DNA of 64,000 nucleotides from Oryzias latipes (GCF_002234675.1 NC_019859.2:16586311-16650310), one strand, 5' to 3'. Positions 35,621-56,529 are shown, counted from the first letter of the stretch. Notes: generated by a model not told the origin, from the letters alone. Translations and numbers: made by a program.

Positions 35621-35857
35621 GTGTCTCAGCCCAAATAGTGAGATGTGGAAGAAATGCTACTTTTCAGTATTCAGTCAAGTTCAGATATTTATATTATTAC
35701 TCTTTTCTGGAAACTATATTTGCTCAGCTTTAAAATGTACTTTGTCTGCAACTGATTCTATTGTGATAAACTGAGGTACATTTATTTGGTGTAAATATAA
35801 AAAGGTACTATTGCTGTCAACTATTTAAAGAGTGTTGCGACATTTTTATTTCTGAGA

Positions 35858-35863
35858 AATAAA
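35858..35863 (+). terminator. Candidate CCDC149 polyadenylation signal
   Basis: AATAAA followed about 15-25 nt later by a T-rich stretch. It is the first canonical plus-strand signal downstream of the MITE, about 1.56 kb past the stop codon. Cleavage near 35880 is inferred. Confidence 0.5.
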
Positions 35864-35943
35864 AGACTATTTAGACTTTGTTTCTTTATTTTCACAAGCG
35901 ACTAATACAAATTGAACAATGAGGTCTAGATTGGTGTTGCTGC

Positions 35944-35949
35944 TTTATT
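35944..35949 (-). terminator. Candidate SOD3 polyadenylation signal
   Basis: TTTATT on the plus strand is AATAAA on the minus strand, about 190 nt downstream of the SOD3 stop codon. The signal is only about 80 bp from the opposing CCDC149 signal, so the two genes end tail to tail. Confidence 0.55.
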
Positions 35950-36139
35950 GGCAGTCCAGTTATACAGAAAACATGCAAAAGCACATCACAGCTTTTCCAA
36001 TGAGACACCACTCTCGACCTTTAGCACACATTGATCCTCTCTAGACCAAGGTCAGTTCTCAGGTTGATCACATCAGGGAATGAACCCAAAGGTCATTTTA
36101 GAGCAGACCAATACCTCTCCTGTCTAGACTAGTTTCTCC

Positions 36140-37206
36140 TCAGCTGCTTTGCAGTTTCTGCTGCTCTTCCCATAAATCGGAAGAAGACATTCCAATAACA
36201 CAGCAGGCAAGCCTTCTTCCTGCATTCCCATGCAGCAGACTCCCTACATCTCCACCTTGGCCTAAATCGTCGATCGTTTCGTGAACCACCACAGCTCTTC
36301 CAAGCACAGACAGCCCACCAAACAGCGTTGCTTCAGATTCTATCTGCTCACTGATTCTCCCCTCGTGGGCCACAAAGTTACCAAAGTCTCCCGGATGATT
36401 AGGGTGATCCACCCCATATGGGTTGTAATGTCCACCAGTGGAAATGCATCCTTGGCTCAGATCCCCATACTGGTGGATGTGAATGGCTCTGGACTGTGGC
36501 GACTCATCTTCAGGAAAGCCAGCGAGCTGCAGAAGGACTTGGAGTTTTCCCTGTCCGTGATCTTGCTTAAACAATGCTTGGCCGTACACTTTAGGCAGGT
36601 CATCTGGAAGGGAAGTGCTGGGGCTCACTTTGCAGGCGGCATACAGAGTGCCATTGTACTGTGAGAACTCTGGTGGGAGCAAATGATCGGTGTGCGTTGA
36701 GAAGCATTGTTGACTGCATGCCAGCCAGACCAGGAAAGCCATTTCCAAGACTCTTACTGACCTGAAACGAATCGAAATAGCAAAAACATTTGATTTAAAA
36801 ACAGTCTACCAGGCATGAGTTAAAAAATATGCATTTATTCCTTAAATTTCAATGCAGAATATATGTTTTAAACATTCCTGCAGCCTTTTTAATAATGCGA
36901 CACCTGCGAAAGTAAAACAGATTTGACCAAGTACTTCAATAAAAATTAAACACATAGATCCAAAGCTATGAGCATAAATCCCAGAAACTAACAAAAAAAA
37001 ATCGAGGCCATTTGATAAATTTTGAAAAATTGTTTTTGTAAAATTATATATAAAACCTGGCATTATTTTAAAAAAGTTCTAAGAAAGTGATAAGAAAAAG
37101 TAAAACAAGGATCTAGTAATTGAAACAAAACAGTTCAAATGGATGTGCAGGCGCTCATCTATCTGGTAAAATAATATGCAACATTTTCTTACCTGTGCAA
37201 ACTCAT
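36140..37206 (-). CDS. SOD3: SOD3: extracellular Cu/Zn superoxide dismutase
   Basis: Two coding exons: a 14-nt start exon 37193-37206 (ATG AGT TTG CAC AG) and 36140-36761, joining in frame to 211 residues. The enzyme converts superoxide to hydrogen peroxide and oxygen outside the cell. An N-terminal hydrophobic stretch (MAFLVWLAC) is a signal peptide or anchor. All metal ligands are visible: copper His99, His101, bridging His116, His165; zinc His124, His127, Asp130; the active-site Arg is in NAGRRLACC (about 188), and Cys110 and Cys191 form the usual disulfide. One N-glycosylation site (NGT). The Lys/Arg-rich heparin-binding tail of mammalian SOD3 is absent; the protein ends DLWEEQQKLQSS. An internal ATG at 36742 (MAFLVW) is an alternative start if the tiny exon is not used. 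Position between CCDC149 and DHX15 supports the call. Confidence 0.93.
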
Positions 37207-37211
37207 GGTCC
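37193..37211 (-). other. Possible 19-nt microexon carrying the SOD3 start codon
   Basis: On the minus strand, a pyrimidine-rich tract ending AATTTACAG looks like a good 3' splice site just before GGACCATGAGTTTGCACAG, which ends at a GTAAG donor. If that acceptor is used, the start codon lies in a 19-nt internal microexon. If not, this is the end of a longer first exon. The sequence cannot decide between these. Confidence 0.4.
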
Positions 37212-37528
37212 CTGTAAATTGGTCGAAGGAGAGAAAAAAAATATTAATTTGCTGTTTACAGGTCGTAAAGTCCGTGTCCTCGGAATGATCGAGCAGTAAA
37301 AGTTTGCTAAATGTCCCTCAGGTTCCACTTCGTGCGTGTGAGTGGGCGTCACCGACAGGGCACTGGTGTAAAGCCAGCCCTCTCTCGTCGGACGGCTGTC
37401 AAGTGAGCCCTCTCTTAAAAACAGTGTGCCGCTTTCTTCTGTACATTACGGTAACAGCAAGGACTTTTTTTAAAGTAAAAGCATAGTGTATGAACTGTCA
37501 TTACATTCAAATGTGCATACAAACACGC

Positions 37529-37797
<269 letters not shown>

Positions 37798-38480
37798 GAT
37801 ATATGAGGATATGTCTGATGTGTAATTTCAAAATAAGACGCAATTACAATCATGAATTGAGGAGAACTTACATTAATATTGACGTTTGTGTAAAGAAAAC
37901 TGCTAGTTTTCAGAGAGTCATTTGACTTCTCACTGATAGTGTCCCACCTGGTGATGTCACATAAAAAGTTTCAGACAGATCAGATATGCAATTTCAAAAT
38001 AAAACCTAGTTGAAATCGGCTATAAATGTGTTTTTGCCACATGTTCACATATGTCTAGAAAAAAAAACCTGCTAGTTTGCCTCTCTGTAATACCAATTGT
38101 AAGCGCAATCAGTATTTGACAAAAAAAATAACATAATTTTTTTTTAATCTTCACATTTACTGGCGTGGCCACTGACCAGGGAGTGGCCTGTTTTTGTAAT
38201 GACCGAACACAGCTCAATACATAAACTATTAAATTCATTAATCAATTACTAGATGAAGGAAAGAATGAACAAATAAACAAAAACTAATTTTAAGGAAAGA
38301 ATGAATGAATGAACGAACAAATAAATAAATAAACAAGCAAACACAGTTGTTTTCCATTATCCTCCTAAAACTTTATTTCACATTTGGACAAGTTAGACAA
38401 CCAATCAACAATCAAAATCAGCTAAATAGATACAGTAAAAATGAAAAAGAGAAGAAAAGAAAAACCATGAACACTTAAAA
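37798..38480. other. SOD3-DHX15 intergenic sequence
   Basis: AT-rich sequence with short GAAT/AAAT simple repeats near 38296-38335. No gene or RNA was recognised. Confidence 0.45.
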
Positions 38481-38489
38481 GAAATTTAA

Positions 38490-39835
38490 AGTTAATCTTT
38501 GAGCTGACAGGGAGCCAGTGCAAAGATTTTAAAATGTGTGCAATGTGCACCCTCTTCCTGGTTTTAGGTAAAAGGAGTGAAGTGTAGCAGAGTTCTGGAC
38601 TAGCTGCACGTAATTAAAAAGGGTTTTCTTTACATAAAAGCATGAATTAGTAATTCCTCAGATGATGGAAGGCAGTTTTAGTTACCTGATTCAGGTGTTG
38701 GTCAAAGCTAAGATCTGCGCCTTGAATCACACAGAGGTTCCTTACTGTATCACAAACAGTCATACAGTTGGTTGACAGATAGCTTCAGAACCAACAACCA
38801 AGACTTCTGTTTTGTCCTGGTTGAGCTGCAAAAAGTTCTCTCCCATCCACATTTTAATTTTTGAAATACAGTTTAAAAGGTTGTTCATGGGTCCAGTGTC
38901 ATCAGGAGACACAGCTACATGCAATTGAGTTTCATCAGCATAGCTATGAAAGTAAAGCCTTGTCTCCTGATGATGTCACAAAGCAAAAACACATGAATAG
39001 ATTAAAAAGTGAGTGACCCAGGATGGAACCTTGAGGGACCCCACATGTCAGTTTGTACCTTCTAGAAGAAAAATTATTTGAATCAACAATAAAATCTCTA
39101 TATGTGAGGTAGGATTTAAACCAATTAAAAGCTCTCCCTGTAATTCCAATCATGTCGTGAAGTCTGTTTAAAAGGATAGAGCGCTCAGCTGTGTCAAAGG
39201 CTGCACTCAGGTCCAGTAAAGACTAAAATAGATACTTTGTTATGTCAGCATTGGACCTGAGATCATTTAAGACCCTGATAAGGGCTATCTCTGTTGAGTG
39301 TTAAGGTCTAAAACCATACTGAAACGTTTCTATCATGTCATTTTCTTAAATAAATCGTTCAGTTAAGTAAAATCAAGTTGTTCTAACATTTTACTTAAAA
39401 GTGACAGATTGGATAGCGGCTGGTAACTGTTTAGATTGAAGTCATCTAAACCACTCTTCTTCAGAATGGGTCTTACCATAGCAGTCTTTTGGGATGCAGG
39501 GAAGACTCTGGTCTGAAGAGAGCAGCATAGAATTTTTTATTAACTTTGGATGTGAAGACTGATTTAAAAAGTCAGGTGGGGATGGGATCAAGAGAACAAG
39601 TTTTGGTTTTCATTTGGGACATCACTTATCACTTGTCGGAGCTCTGCAGCATCAATCAAGACAAAACGATCAAGCGTTTCCTCACTGATAGGAGGACGTG
39701 CGGTGGAAAGACCAACAGGGAGTCGTTGATCCCACCCCATAAGATAGATGATCTGATGTCATCTATCTTAGTGGTAAAGTGGACTGCAAACTCCTCGCAG
39801 GTCTTACTGAGAGGTGGAGGGTGGGACCAAAGTTG
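38490..39835 (-). mobile_element. Non-LTR retrotransposon (L2/CR1-like) fragment with reverse transcriptase
   Basis: Minus-strand translation, across frame breaks, shows reverse transcriptase motifs in order: LDLSAAFDT (motif A, near 39205-39235), GITGRAFNWFKSYL, CGVPQGSILG (motif B, near 39020-39050) and SYADETQLH (motif C, a YADD variant, near 38920-38945). Upstream lies CEEFAVHFTTKIDDIRSSIL (near 39745-39800). Both the 5' half and the endonuclease are missing and there are several frameshifts and stops, so it is dead. Clade assignment beyond L2/CR1-like is uncertain. Confidence 0.8.
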
Positions 39836-40530
39836 AATTTAATACAAATAACAAATTTGAATCTGCAATAGGGCAAAGAGAAAAAATGAGAAAAAGAGTT
39901 TAGGACTGGTTGTAGAACATAAAGTGAAAAATGTGGGGAGAAAAAAAGAAAGGTTCCACATTGGCCAGCAAATTCCAACTATAAAAAAGTTAATTTTTCA
40001 GTCAATAGAACAAAGAATAGGTAAATTACCTGCAGGTGGTCTAAGCATGCATTATAGATTATCATATTTAAGGTAAAATCTTTAAAGAGGCATACAAATG
40101 GCTGACAAATTAGATAGGGGTGGATGATTTTGAGCAATGGGAAACAATTCAAGTAATCATCATGGCAGAATTTATGGAAAAAGTCGATAATAAGAACGTT
40201 CGACACCAAGTTGATACCAAGAAACATGAATTTATTTATTTTAAGAGAGAATAATTAGAAGGTAAAAAACATGAGGAAGGTTGGAAAAGTGAATCTATGG
40301 AGGACAGAGGGGGAAGAGAAGGAAAGAAAATTCCTATCAACCCTCCAGCAGGTGGCGGTAGTGAGCCGTTTCTTTCTATCACGACCGCCAGAAGAAGACC
40401 TGAAGGTGGCAGTAATGAGCTGTGGCTAGCAAAATTTTACAGAAGACGAAATCAGGAAAACGACTTGGTTACGCGTTTAGCTTTTTGTTTTTGTCAATTG
40501 ACAACTGATAGAGTGTGTTCATCTTAGAAG
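39836..40530. other. DHX15 upstream region
   Basis: A non-coding stretch ending at the DHX15 start codon. Two imperfect ~50-bp direct repeats at about 40343-40445 each carry GGTGGC(G/A)GTA(G/A)TGAGC and an AGAAGA motif. They probably derive from the end of a common fish repeat now lying in the DHX15 promoter or 5' UTR. No TATA box was recognised. Confidence 0.45.
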
Positions 40531-49952
<9,422 letters not shown>

Positions 49953-50231
49953 ACAATAGAACATCCATGTCCTGGAAAACAGCTGCATTCTATAGTTTTA
50001 GATTTTTCTGTATCATTGTATCTTGATGTTTAAAGTTGGCTTTTTGATTTTTATAACTGCTTATTTTGCTTATTTCCCCCCTCATCGTTGTCGGTTATGT
50101 AGGAGTGATATCAGCAACTATTGTTAATCTTGGCTATGATCATTTTCAAAAAAAATGTCAAATTTAGATGTGGCTGTGTTCATTTTTAGGAGATCTGGAG
50201 CCATAACAAAGACCTGTGCTTGCTTTTCTTT

Positions 50232-50237
50232 AATAAA
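50232..50237 (+). terminator. DHX15 polyadenylation signal
   Basis: AATAAA lies about 280 nt after the stop codon and is followed by a GT-rich element (TTTTGTGTGGC) about 20 nt downstream, the normal arrangement for cleavage near 50255. Confidence 0.75.
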
Positions 50238-50259
50238 GGAGCTTTGACCTAAATTTTGT

Positions 50260-51520
50260 GTGGCACTTAAAGAGAACATTTGCTGTTGTCAGCAGTCAGT
50301 TTAACTGTATTGACTGTTATCAATCCATATTCATATTGAGATTTGTTTTTTAATATTATCCTTTGTGATGTTTTACCAACAACCTCCACAGGCTCATGTG
50401 GACAAATGAATTACATCTTCTTGTTTTTTTACAGACAAAAATGGACTTTGAATTTTTGATAGTCTCAAAAAAGTGTTGCTAGCTGCATAACCGACTCCTG
50501 GATAATACTGTGACAACCAAACCTGCTATGTGCTACAGTCCTGCCCTCAGATTTCCTGACAGTGGTGCAATATTTTCTCAAAGAAACACTCCATTTTAGA
50601 AAAAAGTAAGTCATATGGGAAACTCAAATGTTCACTTTTTGACTATTTTTTTTAAAATTTAAAGATATACTAGACCTTTATTTAAGGAGACCTAAAACCC
50701 ACTTCTGATGACATGAAGAGCTGCAACATGGTCAAAACAGTGATGAGACAGTTGATGCTAAAAATGAAACATGACAAAAGTGGTAAAGAGAGCACATCTA
50801 GTAAATGGAACAATGATGAAAGAAAAAAAGGCAAAAGAAAATAAGTAGGTGTTTAAAAACATTAAAAACCAGTGGGGGGGCGGCTGATGCAATAAAGTCG
50901 GGCTACAATTTCGAAGCGCTTCTTAGCTGTTAATAAAATACCTTAACGGACTTTAAAATAGACGACAGCTTCAAGATTGATCTGAAATATGATACACAGT
51001 TGGGGGTTAAGCCTCATGAATTAACTGCAACTTATAATATTTAAAATCAGTTGACTGGAAACTTAATCCATATGGAAGTAATCAACCTAATCCAGCCCAT
51101 CACTTTGTCTAACTTGGGTATGAAAGGATGACAGCAGGAACAATTCATTGTAAGAGTCGGAACTCTTAAATTTGCCACTTTTTGAGTGAAGATTCTAGAG
51201 GATCTTCTATTTGAGCAACTTGAGTGGTTTTAAACGTAGAATCCATCTCCTCGCGCAAAACTTCAAGTTAAGAGTTTGTTGTAAAATTGCTAAACAAAGG
51301 GCAAACACTCCTTACAGATTTGAATCTGAATATTGGCAAACAAACACATCTGAATGAAAGTGACATCATTCAATTGTAGCTCCGGTTTCACCAGAATCTA
51401 GGATGGTTCTGCTGGTCAACAGCAGTCAAAGTCAGTGCAAAAACAGCTCAAAAGGAACTCATAAAATTTTCATAGCTTTAGTCATTTTCACTTCAAGTAT
51501 TATTGATTTCAAGTTATTAA
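50260..51520. other. DHX15 / SLC22A7-like intergenic sequence
   Basis: Non-coding spacer between convergent genes. Apart from the MITE that follows it, I recognise no repeat, exon or RNA gene. Confidence 0.45.
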
Positions 51521-51726
51521 CCCTTGGGCTATCCTAGGCACTTTAACGTTGGGAGTTGGGTCATCTAGACCCACAAGACAGTGCGCTAAACCTTTTTTTT
51601 TTCAATGATTTGTGAACCTCACTGGTGTCCATGGATTACATGAAATCTTTCCACCTTTATCCACCTTTGTCATGGTAGGGAGAACACATCAATGTAAGGG
51701 TGGGGTCATCTAAGATAGCACAAGGG
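51521..51726. mobile_element. piggyBac-like MITE, copy B (206 bp), TTAA on both sides
   Basis: It carries the same termini as copy A (CCCTTGgGCTATC / GATAGCACAAGGG) and has perfect TTAA flanks (51517-51520 and 51727-51730). It aligns end to end with 15815-16019 with roughly a dozen differences, in the same orientation. No coding capacity. Confidence 0.9.
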
Positions 51727-51911
51727 TTAAAGGTTGGGAACTCTTGGTTTATACATCGTCAAGACATTTTTGGAATCAAAAACCATGTTGCTTAGCATTT
51801 TGCAAAATAAAGAAACAAAAATCGAGAAATACTTTAATACAGAAATCTAGTTGTTGAAACAACAGTCTATTCACTTTTGATTTATTTTAGCTGAATTTGG
51901 ACCACGCCTGT

Positions 51912-54900
51912 TCATGACAGCGGCTTCTTGTTCTTCCACTGCTGTTCAATGTCCTCTATGGTCTCTGGCAGGAATCTGTTGCGTGTTTCTGAAAGCGTCC
52001 TCGCCACCAGTCCTCCTGTTAGAGCCAGAAGGCACAAGACCAACTGTGGGAGCTTCTCCCAGACCTCATCGAGTAAGAGGATGAAAGGGGCCAAAGCAAC
52101 ACCAAGACGACCCATGAAGGAGTTGTAGCCAAAGCCGTTCTGCCTAAAATACACAAAAAGATGCAAATATTGTGGAAGCAGTCGTGATTCAGTCCCTGCT
52201 ATGCGGATTTATTGCAAGGAGATAACACATTTGAGTAAAAGTGTGCACGTTTCTGTGGGTGGTTACCTCAGCACAGTGGGATAGAGCTCAGAGCAGTACA
52301 GCACAACGGTTGAAAAGGATGCTGAGGAAAACCCTTTCCCAATGACTGCAACAACTGTTCTGGGGACAGACAAGTCTGGCAAAAACCAAGAGGCCAGCCA
52401 TTACTGTTTATGTTTATCTAAACAATAACTATACAAACATGTTTTCTTCTTGTTTAAAATGATAGGAATATCAGAAGAAATACTGCATCCTGCAGGAACG
52501 CTCTCAAATCTGTGGTCTGGGATAAAAGTCCTATTATTTTATGTACAAAGGAGCAATTTCATATTTAGCACTGAAAAGAATATGAACATTGTTGATTCCT
52601 TGCAGTGCCACAATTATACAGCAAATTAAGAAAGTAGTAAACAGATTTTCAGACTTTAAACATGAACTGGTAAAGAATGACAGGTTTTGCACTGAAGTGA
52701 GTGAAACTTCAAGACTCAAACAAATCAAATCAAACTTTATTTTTAAAAAAATGGGCTTCTCATACTTGCGTAGCTTGAAGTGCTTTGGTGTTAAAAACAA
52801 AAACAGACAAAATAAATAAATGAATACTTAAAAAAATACAAATAAAAAAAACCCAGCCCCCCCTTTACCCTCCCCCCTCCCTCTGTTAACACCCATGACC
52901 CCACACACAATAAAAACTTATAAAAGTAAATTCTAAAGGTAACTTAAGGCTTGGGTCTGCTGTGAGGAAACAGTATTTTGAAGATGAATGAATGGATTTA
53001 TGAACCAACAGTGTTTTGTTACAAATTTTTGAGTTTGCTGCATCAGTGAAAATTCCTACCTGTTCTTTAATTGATTAATATGTGTTTTGAGTAGCTGTGA
53101 TCTATATTTCAAAATGCATTATGAATAAATGTTGTTTGCTTGTTACATACACCAGATATTCCTTTGGGAATTAATGAAGTGTTTTTGAATGTAATTGAGT
53201 TGAAATGACCACTGCTTACACATCTCAAATCTCAATGTCAAGTCTCAGTTCTCTGGGTACAAATCTTAAGCAAACTTTAAAGTCAGAGAATGTGTCAAGA
53301 TAAACTCTAACCTGGAGTATTGGGCTTACCTTTCGGGATGACAAGGTTGATTCCAAGACAGATAGCGGCACACAGCAGAGCTCCCATCTGTGTGGGTCGT
53401 CTGCCAATCTTATCCAGTAAATAGTAAACTGTCCCTTTGGCTGGCAGTTCAATTAAAGAATAAACAAATTGAGTGAGGTAGATGCTGAGGCCTAAGCCTT
53501 GGATGTTGAAGCTGATGCCATAATATGCGGTTGCCAAACAGAACCTGAAAGCACAGAAATGTTCAAGTCCAATAATATTTTTAGAAGTTATACAAGCTAT
53601 AATTAAAGAGAACACTACCATAAGAACAACACCAGAGAAGATGCAGGCAGACATTCTGGATGGAAAAACCTCTGTGGATTTATCTGTTAAAACCTCTGAC
53701 ACCCCGCCCACCCCACTCTTTAAAATACATCCGAGATGTTTCATCTGCATTATTTTTAACTTCTACTGTCAGGAGGAATGCACTACAGTTTGTCTTTTGT
53801 ATTGTTTGACCTTTTGAAAATAAAGCAGACAGAAATTCGATTTCAGTCCAAAAATGTATAAATTTACCTTTATTACTATAACCTTTTGACAGATGAATGA
53901 AAGTTAAGAAAACAGAAAGGCAATGAATTATTTACAAATCTTTATGGATATTCTGTAAGATTTCAGCCTTTAAAACCTTTTATTGTAAAACTGTTTTCAG
54001 AACCTCCTTACTTTGCTCATCCCTGCTGTGCCAGAATTTCAGAATGACTACAACAGTAAAAGTTATGCAAAGCCTAGATTATCATAACCCCCCCACCCCC
54101 ACCCCCACCCCCTTTTTTAATATTGGGTGATCCAGAACAAATTGTAATTGTTATCTGTTAGCAACTTATTCAATCCAGTTTGCTGCAACTGGGCTTTTGG
54201 TATGTTAGACTTTATCCATTGTTTATAATAAATAGTCAAATACATTACTGATAAAAAAAAGCTGTGGTAAGTGTATAAGAAAAGAAGTAAGCAGCAGTTT
54301 TTCTTCGCCCTCATAAATGTATAGCAGAAAAACGTCTGCTCACGCCACTTCCTCTCCTTGTCTGTAAGAACAGTGGCGACCTGCTTCTATGGTAAATCAT
54401 TTAATCTGAATCCCACTGATGATGGCTTTTTCCTGTTAGCTGGTGAAATAAACAGTAAATCAACTCAAATTTCAGAGCTTGATTCAGAGTTTATTGAACC
54501 CTGACTTATGTCATTTTAAAAGATGAGTATACATACCACAATATACCTGTACTTAGGGCAATTTTTCTCATTTTAGGTGTCCTTATCAAATCAAGGTAGG
54601 AATAGGTTTGATCAGTTTTCTTCGTCTCAATGATCGTTGCTAGTGTCTGAAAGTACGAAAAAGAGATATAATCACTTTGTATTTTCTGCTCTGTTAAGTT
54701 GAGCTTGAAGTATGCAAACCTCTATACTCAGGATGGGACTTGACTCTTCTGCTCCATTCATCTTGGCACATTTCTTTAGATGAATCTGAGCTTGTTCAAA
54801 CTTTCCATTGGCAATAAGCCATCGCGCTGACTCAGGCATCCATCTGATGCAGAACGAGAGGGAATTGTTTGTAAACAAACATCCGTAAAAAACACTTGTA

Positions 54901-56277
54901 AAATTAAGTTTTGCCCTCCCCAAATGTCCACAGAATTTATTTATTTTCAGTGTTTGGAAACCTGAAAATGTTTTAAGATAGTAATTTTAAAATATGTACT
55001 CGAAATCACATTACATGCACAGAACAGACAGTCTGGTTGTTGGATATTTTCTGATAATCTGATATTTATAACCCATTTAGTTCTAAAACAAATGCATTTT
55101 TAAACTTCATATAATATTTCATGATTGGTTGGAGTTCATATGAATTTCTGAGTTACCTCCAAGTGATGATACTCAAAATTAATGGTGACGAAACACAGAG
55201 AATCAGCCAACGCCAGTCAGTTATATGGTAGGCAATTCCTGGAAATACACAGTTCCAAACTGACCAGGAAAAGCTATCAACCACTCCTACCAACTTCCTG
55301 TGGTTGACGTCCACCCACTCCACACCTGTAAGGAAGTACAAATCATTGCTATGATCACCCAACAACATTTTCAAAAGTTCACCATTGACTTTTTGCAAAA
55401 AAAAGCTCACAACTTAGAATTCTTCAGATGCAAAATAAAGATGAATTACTGAGGACTGCTGAGACGATGACAATGCCTGTAATGCAAAACCCAGTGAAGA
55501 ACCTCAGCACTGCAAACATCTCGTAAGTTGTGGAAAAAGCACTGGCAACAGCAAATATCAGAGCCGATATGTAGGAAACCAGCAGCATGACCCTCCGGCC
55601 GTATCTGCAGAAAGTTGGTTATTAGGTCAATTCCAGAGAGTTTAAAAAAACAACAACTGCCATTTCCCTTTTCAAGTGAAAAAATAAACACAGAAGCTGT
55701 CATACCTGTCACTCAGACTTCCAAAGGATATAGCTCCAAACATGACTCCAATGAAAAAGATAGTTGCAGATGCTTTGTTTTTATCACGCTTGTCACACAC
55801 CAGATCCCACTTGAACCAAATTAAGATTAAGACAAGATCACATTGTTGACTAAGATCAGACAATAAAAGTCATCATGATTGTTGTAAACTTACCTCTGAG
55901 GTTATTGTAGATTTGAACGTTGTGTTGTCATAAACCCATCCGTTTTGGCATGATACAGTTAGCATTTCAGTAACATTAGGGGAGCTTAGCAACAACAAAT
56001 GATACTGAGGCTCCACAAACATCTGACAGGAACTTGGAGTGCCATCCTGCTGGACTGGAATACTGACAAGGAGCTTCTCTTCCCAAGACAAGTTTTTAAA
56101 AATACCTTCATTGTCAAAAGATTTAATGTCACAGTGATGAGCTGGAACAGCCGCTATAAAATTACTCAACATGAAGTGGCAGGGCAAAGTGAAGCGACCC
56201 AGGAAGTTGATTCCAATGATCATGATCTGAAATTTTCCAAATCCATTAATTTCATCAAGCACATTCTCGAACTTCAT
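51912..56277 (-). CDS. SLC22A7-like organic anion transporter, gene 1 (complete)
   Basis: Nine exons, in transcript order 56277-55894, 55809-55706, 55604-55450, 55325-55157, 54843-54720, 54646-54537, 53544-53330, 52375-52267, 52143-51912, joining to 533 residues. The fold is a 12-TM MFS transporter of the SLC22 family. It has an N-terminal helix, a large extracellular loop with three N-glycosylation sites (NLS, NVT, NTT), the MFS signature GSLSDRYGRR (158-167) after TM2, WMPESARWL after TM6, a second R-x-G-R-R in the C-terminal half, and PETIEDIE at the C-terminus. The start ([17 protein letters not shown]) and AAVPAH, DGTPSSC and EWVDVNHR match SLC22A7 (OAT2) best; SLC22A13 or another OAT is the alternative. 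Mammalian OAT2 moves organic anions and nucleobases. The upstream TTG offered by a naive ORF is not the start. Confidence 0.9.
52720..52840. repeat. Common fish AATCAAATCAAACTTTATTT-type repeat in gene 1 intron 7
   Basis: The block starts CAAATCAAATCAAACTTTATT, runs through CTTGAAGTGCTTT and ends in AAATAAATAAAT simple sequence. This pattern is dispersed in teleosts, probably as a LINE 3' end. It is a short decayed fragment. Confidence 0.5.
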
Positions 56278-56317
56278 TGTTTCTTCCAACTCCTGGCAGT
56301 CTGCCTCCTTTTAACAT
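56255..56317 (-). CDS. Upstream ORF (20 codons) overlapping the gene 1 start
   Basis: An ATG at 56317, 40 nt upstream of the main start, opens a 20-codon ORF in another frame that ends at TGA 56255-56257, about 22 nt inside the main coding sequence. If the transcript starts downstream of the TATA box at 56352-56359, this ATG is the first one scanned. Such overlapping uORFs usually lower translation. Its peptide is not expected to be functional. Confidence 0.45.
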   Translation of the reverse strand: MLKGGRLPGVGRNNEVRECA

Positions 56318-56351
56318 GGGCAACTAAAGCAAATTTTCTCCTGTTCTTGCA

Positions 56352-56359
56352 CTTTTATA
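56352..56359 (-). promoter_or_regulatory. TATA box of SLC22A7-like gene 1
   Basis: TATAAAAG on the minus strand lies about 75 bp upstream of the start codon, giving a predicted start site near 56325 and a short 5' UTR. A CAAAGGTTA half-site (plus strand 56401-56409) about 50 bp further upstream is HNF4-like; mammalian SLC22A7 is an HNF4-alpha target, so the match is suggestive but unproven. Confidence 0.5.
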
Positions 56360-56529
56360 CTAACAACAGGCTACAGTTTTGGGTGGATGCCCAGGCAAGC
56401 TAACCTTTGATATTCAACTTTTCCACTCTCTCTTGGATTGCTGATGAAATATGTTAATGTTTTACTTCATTTAACCACAAAAAAAAAAAATCCTAGATGG
56501 TGGTAATATATAAAACTGTATGTTCACTA

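Noticed and set aside
36746-36748. TTG as start of SOD3 (upstream of MAFLVW)
   Set aside because: Non-ATG start not needed: splicing of the 14-nt exon or the ATG at 36742 gives an ordinary start.
54547-54646. Exon 6 of SLC22A7-like gene 1 ending at the CAG|GTATAT donor
   Set aside because: That donor breaks the frame into exon 7; the donor 10 nt further on (GTG|GTATGT) restores the frame and gives [13 protein letters not shown] as in the family, and matches the 110-nt exon of gene 2.
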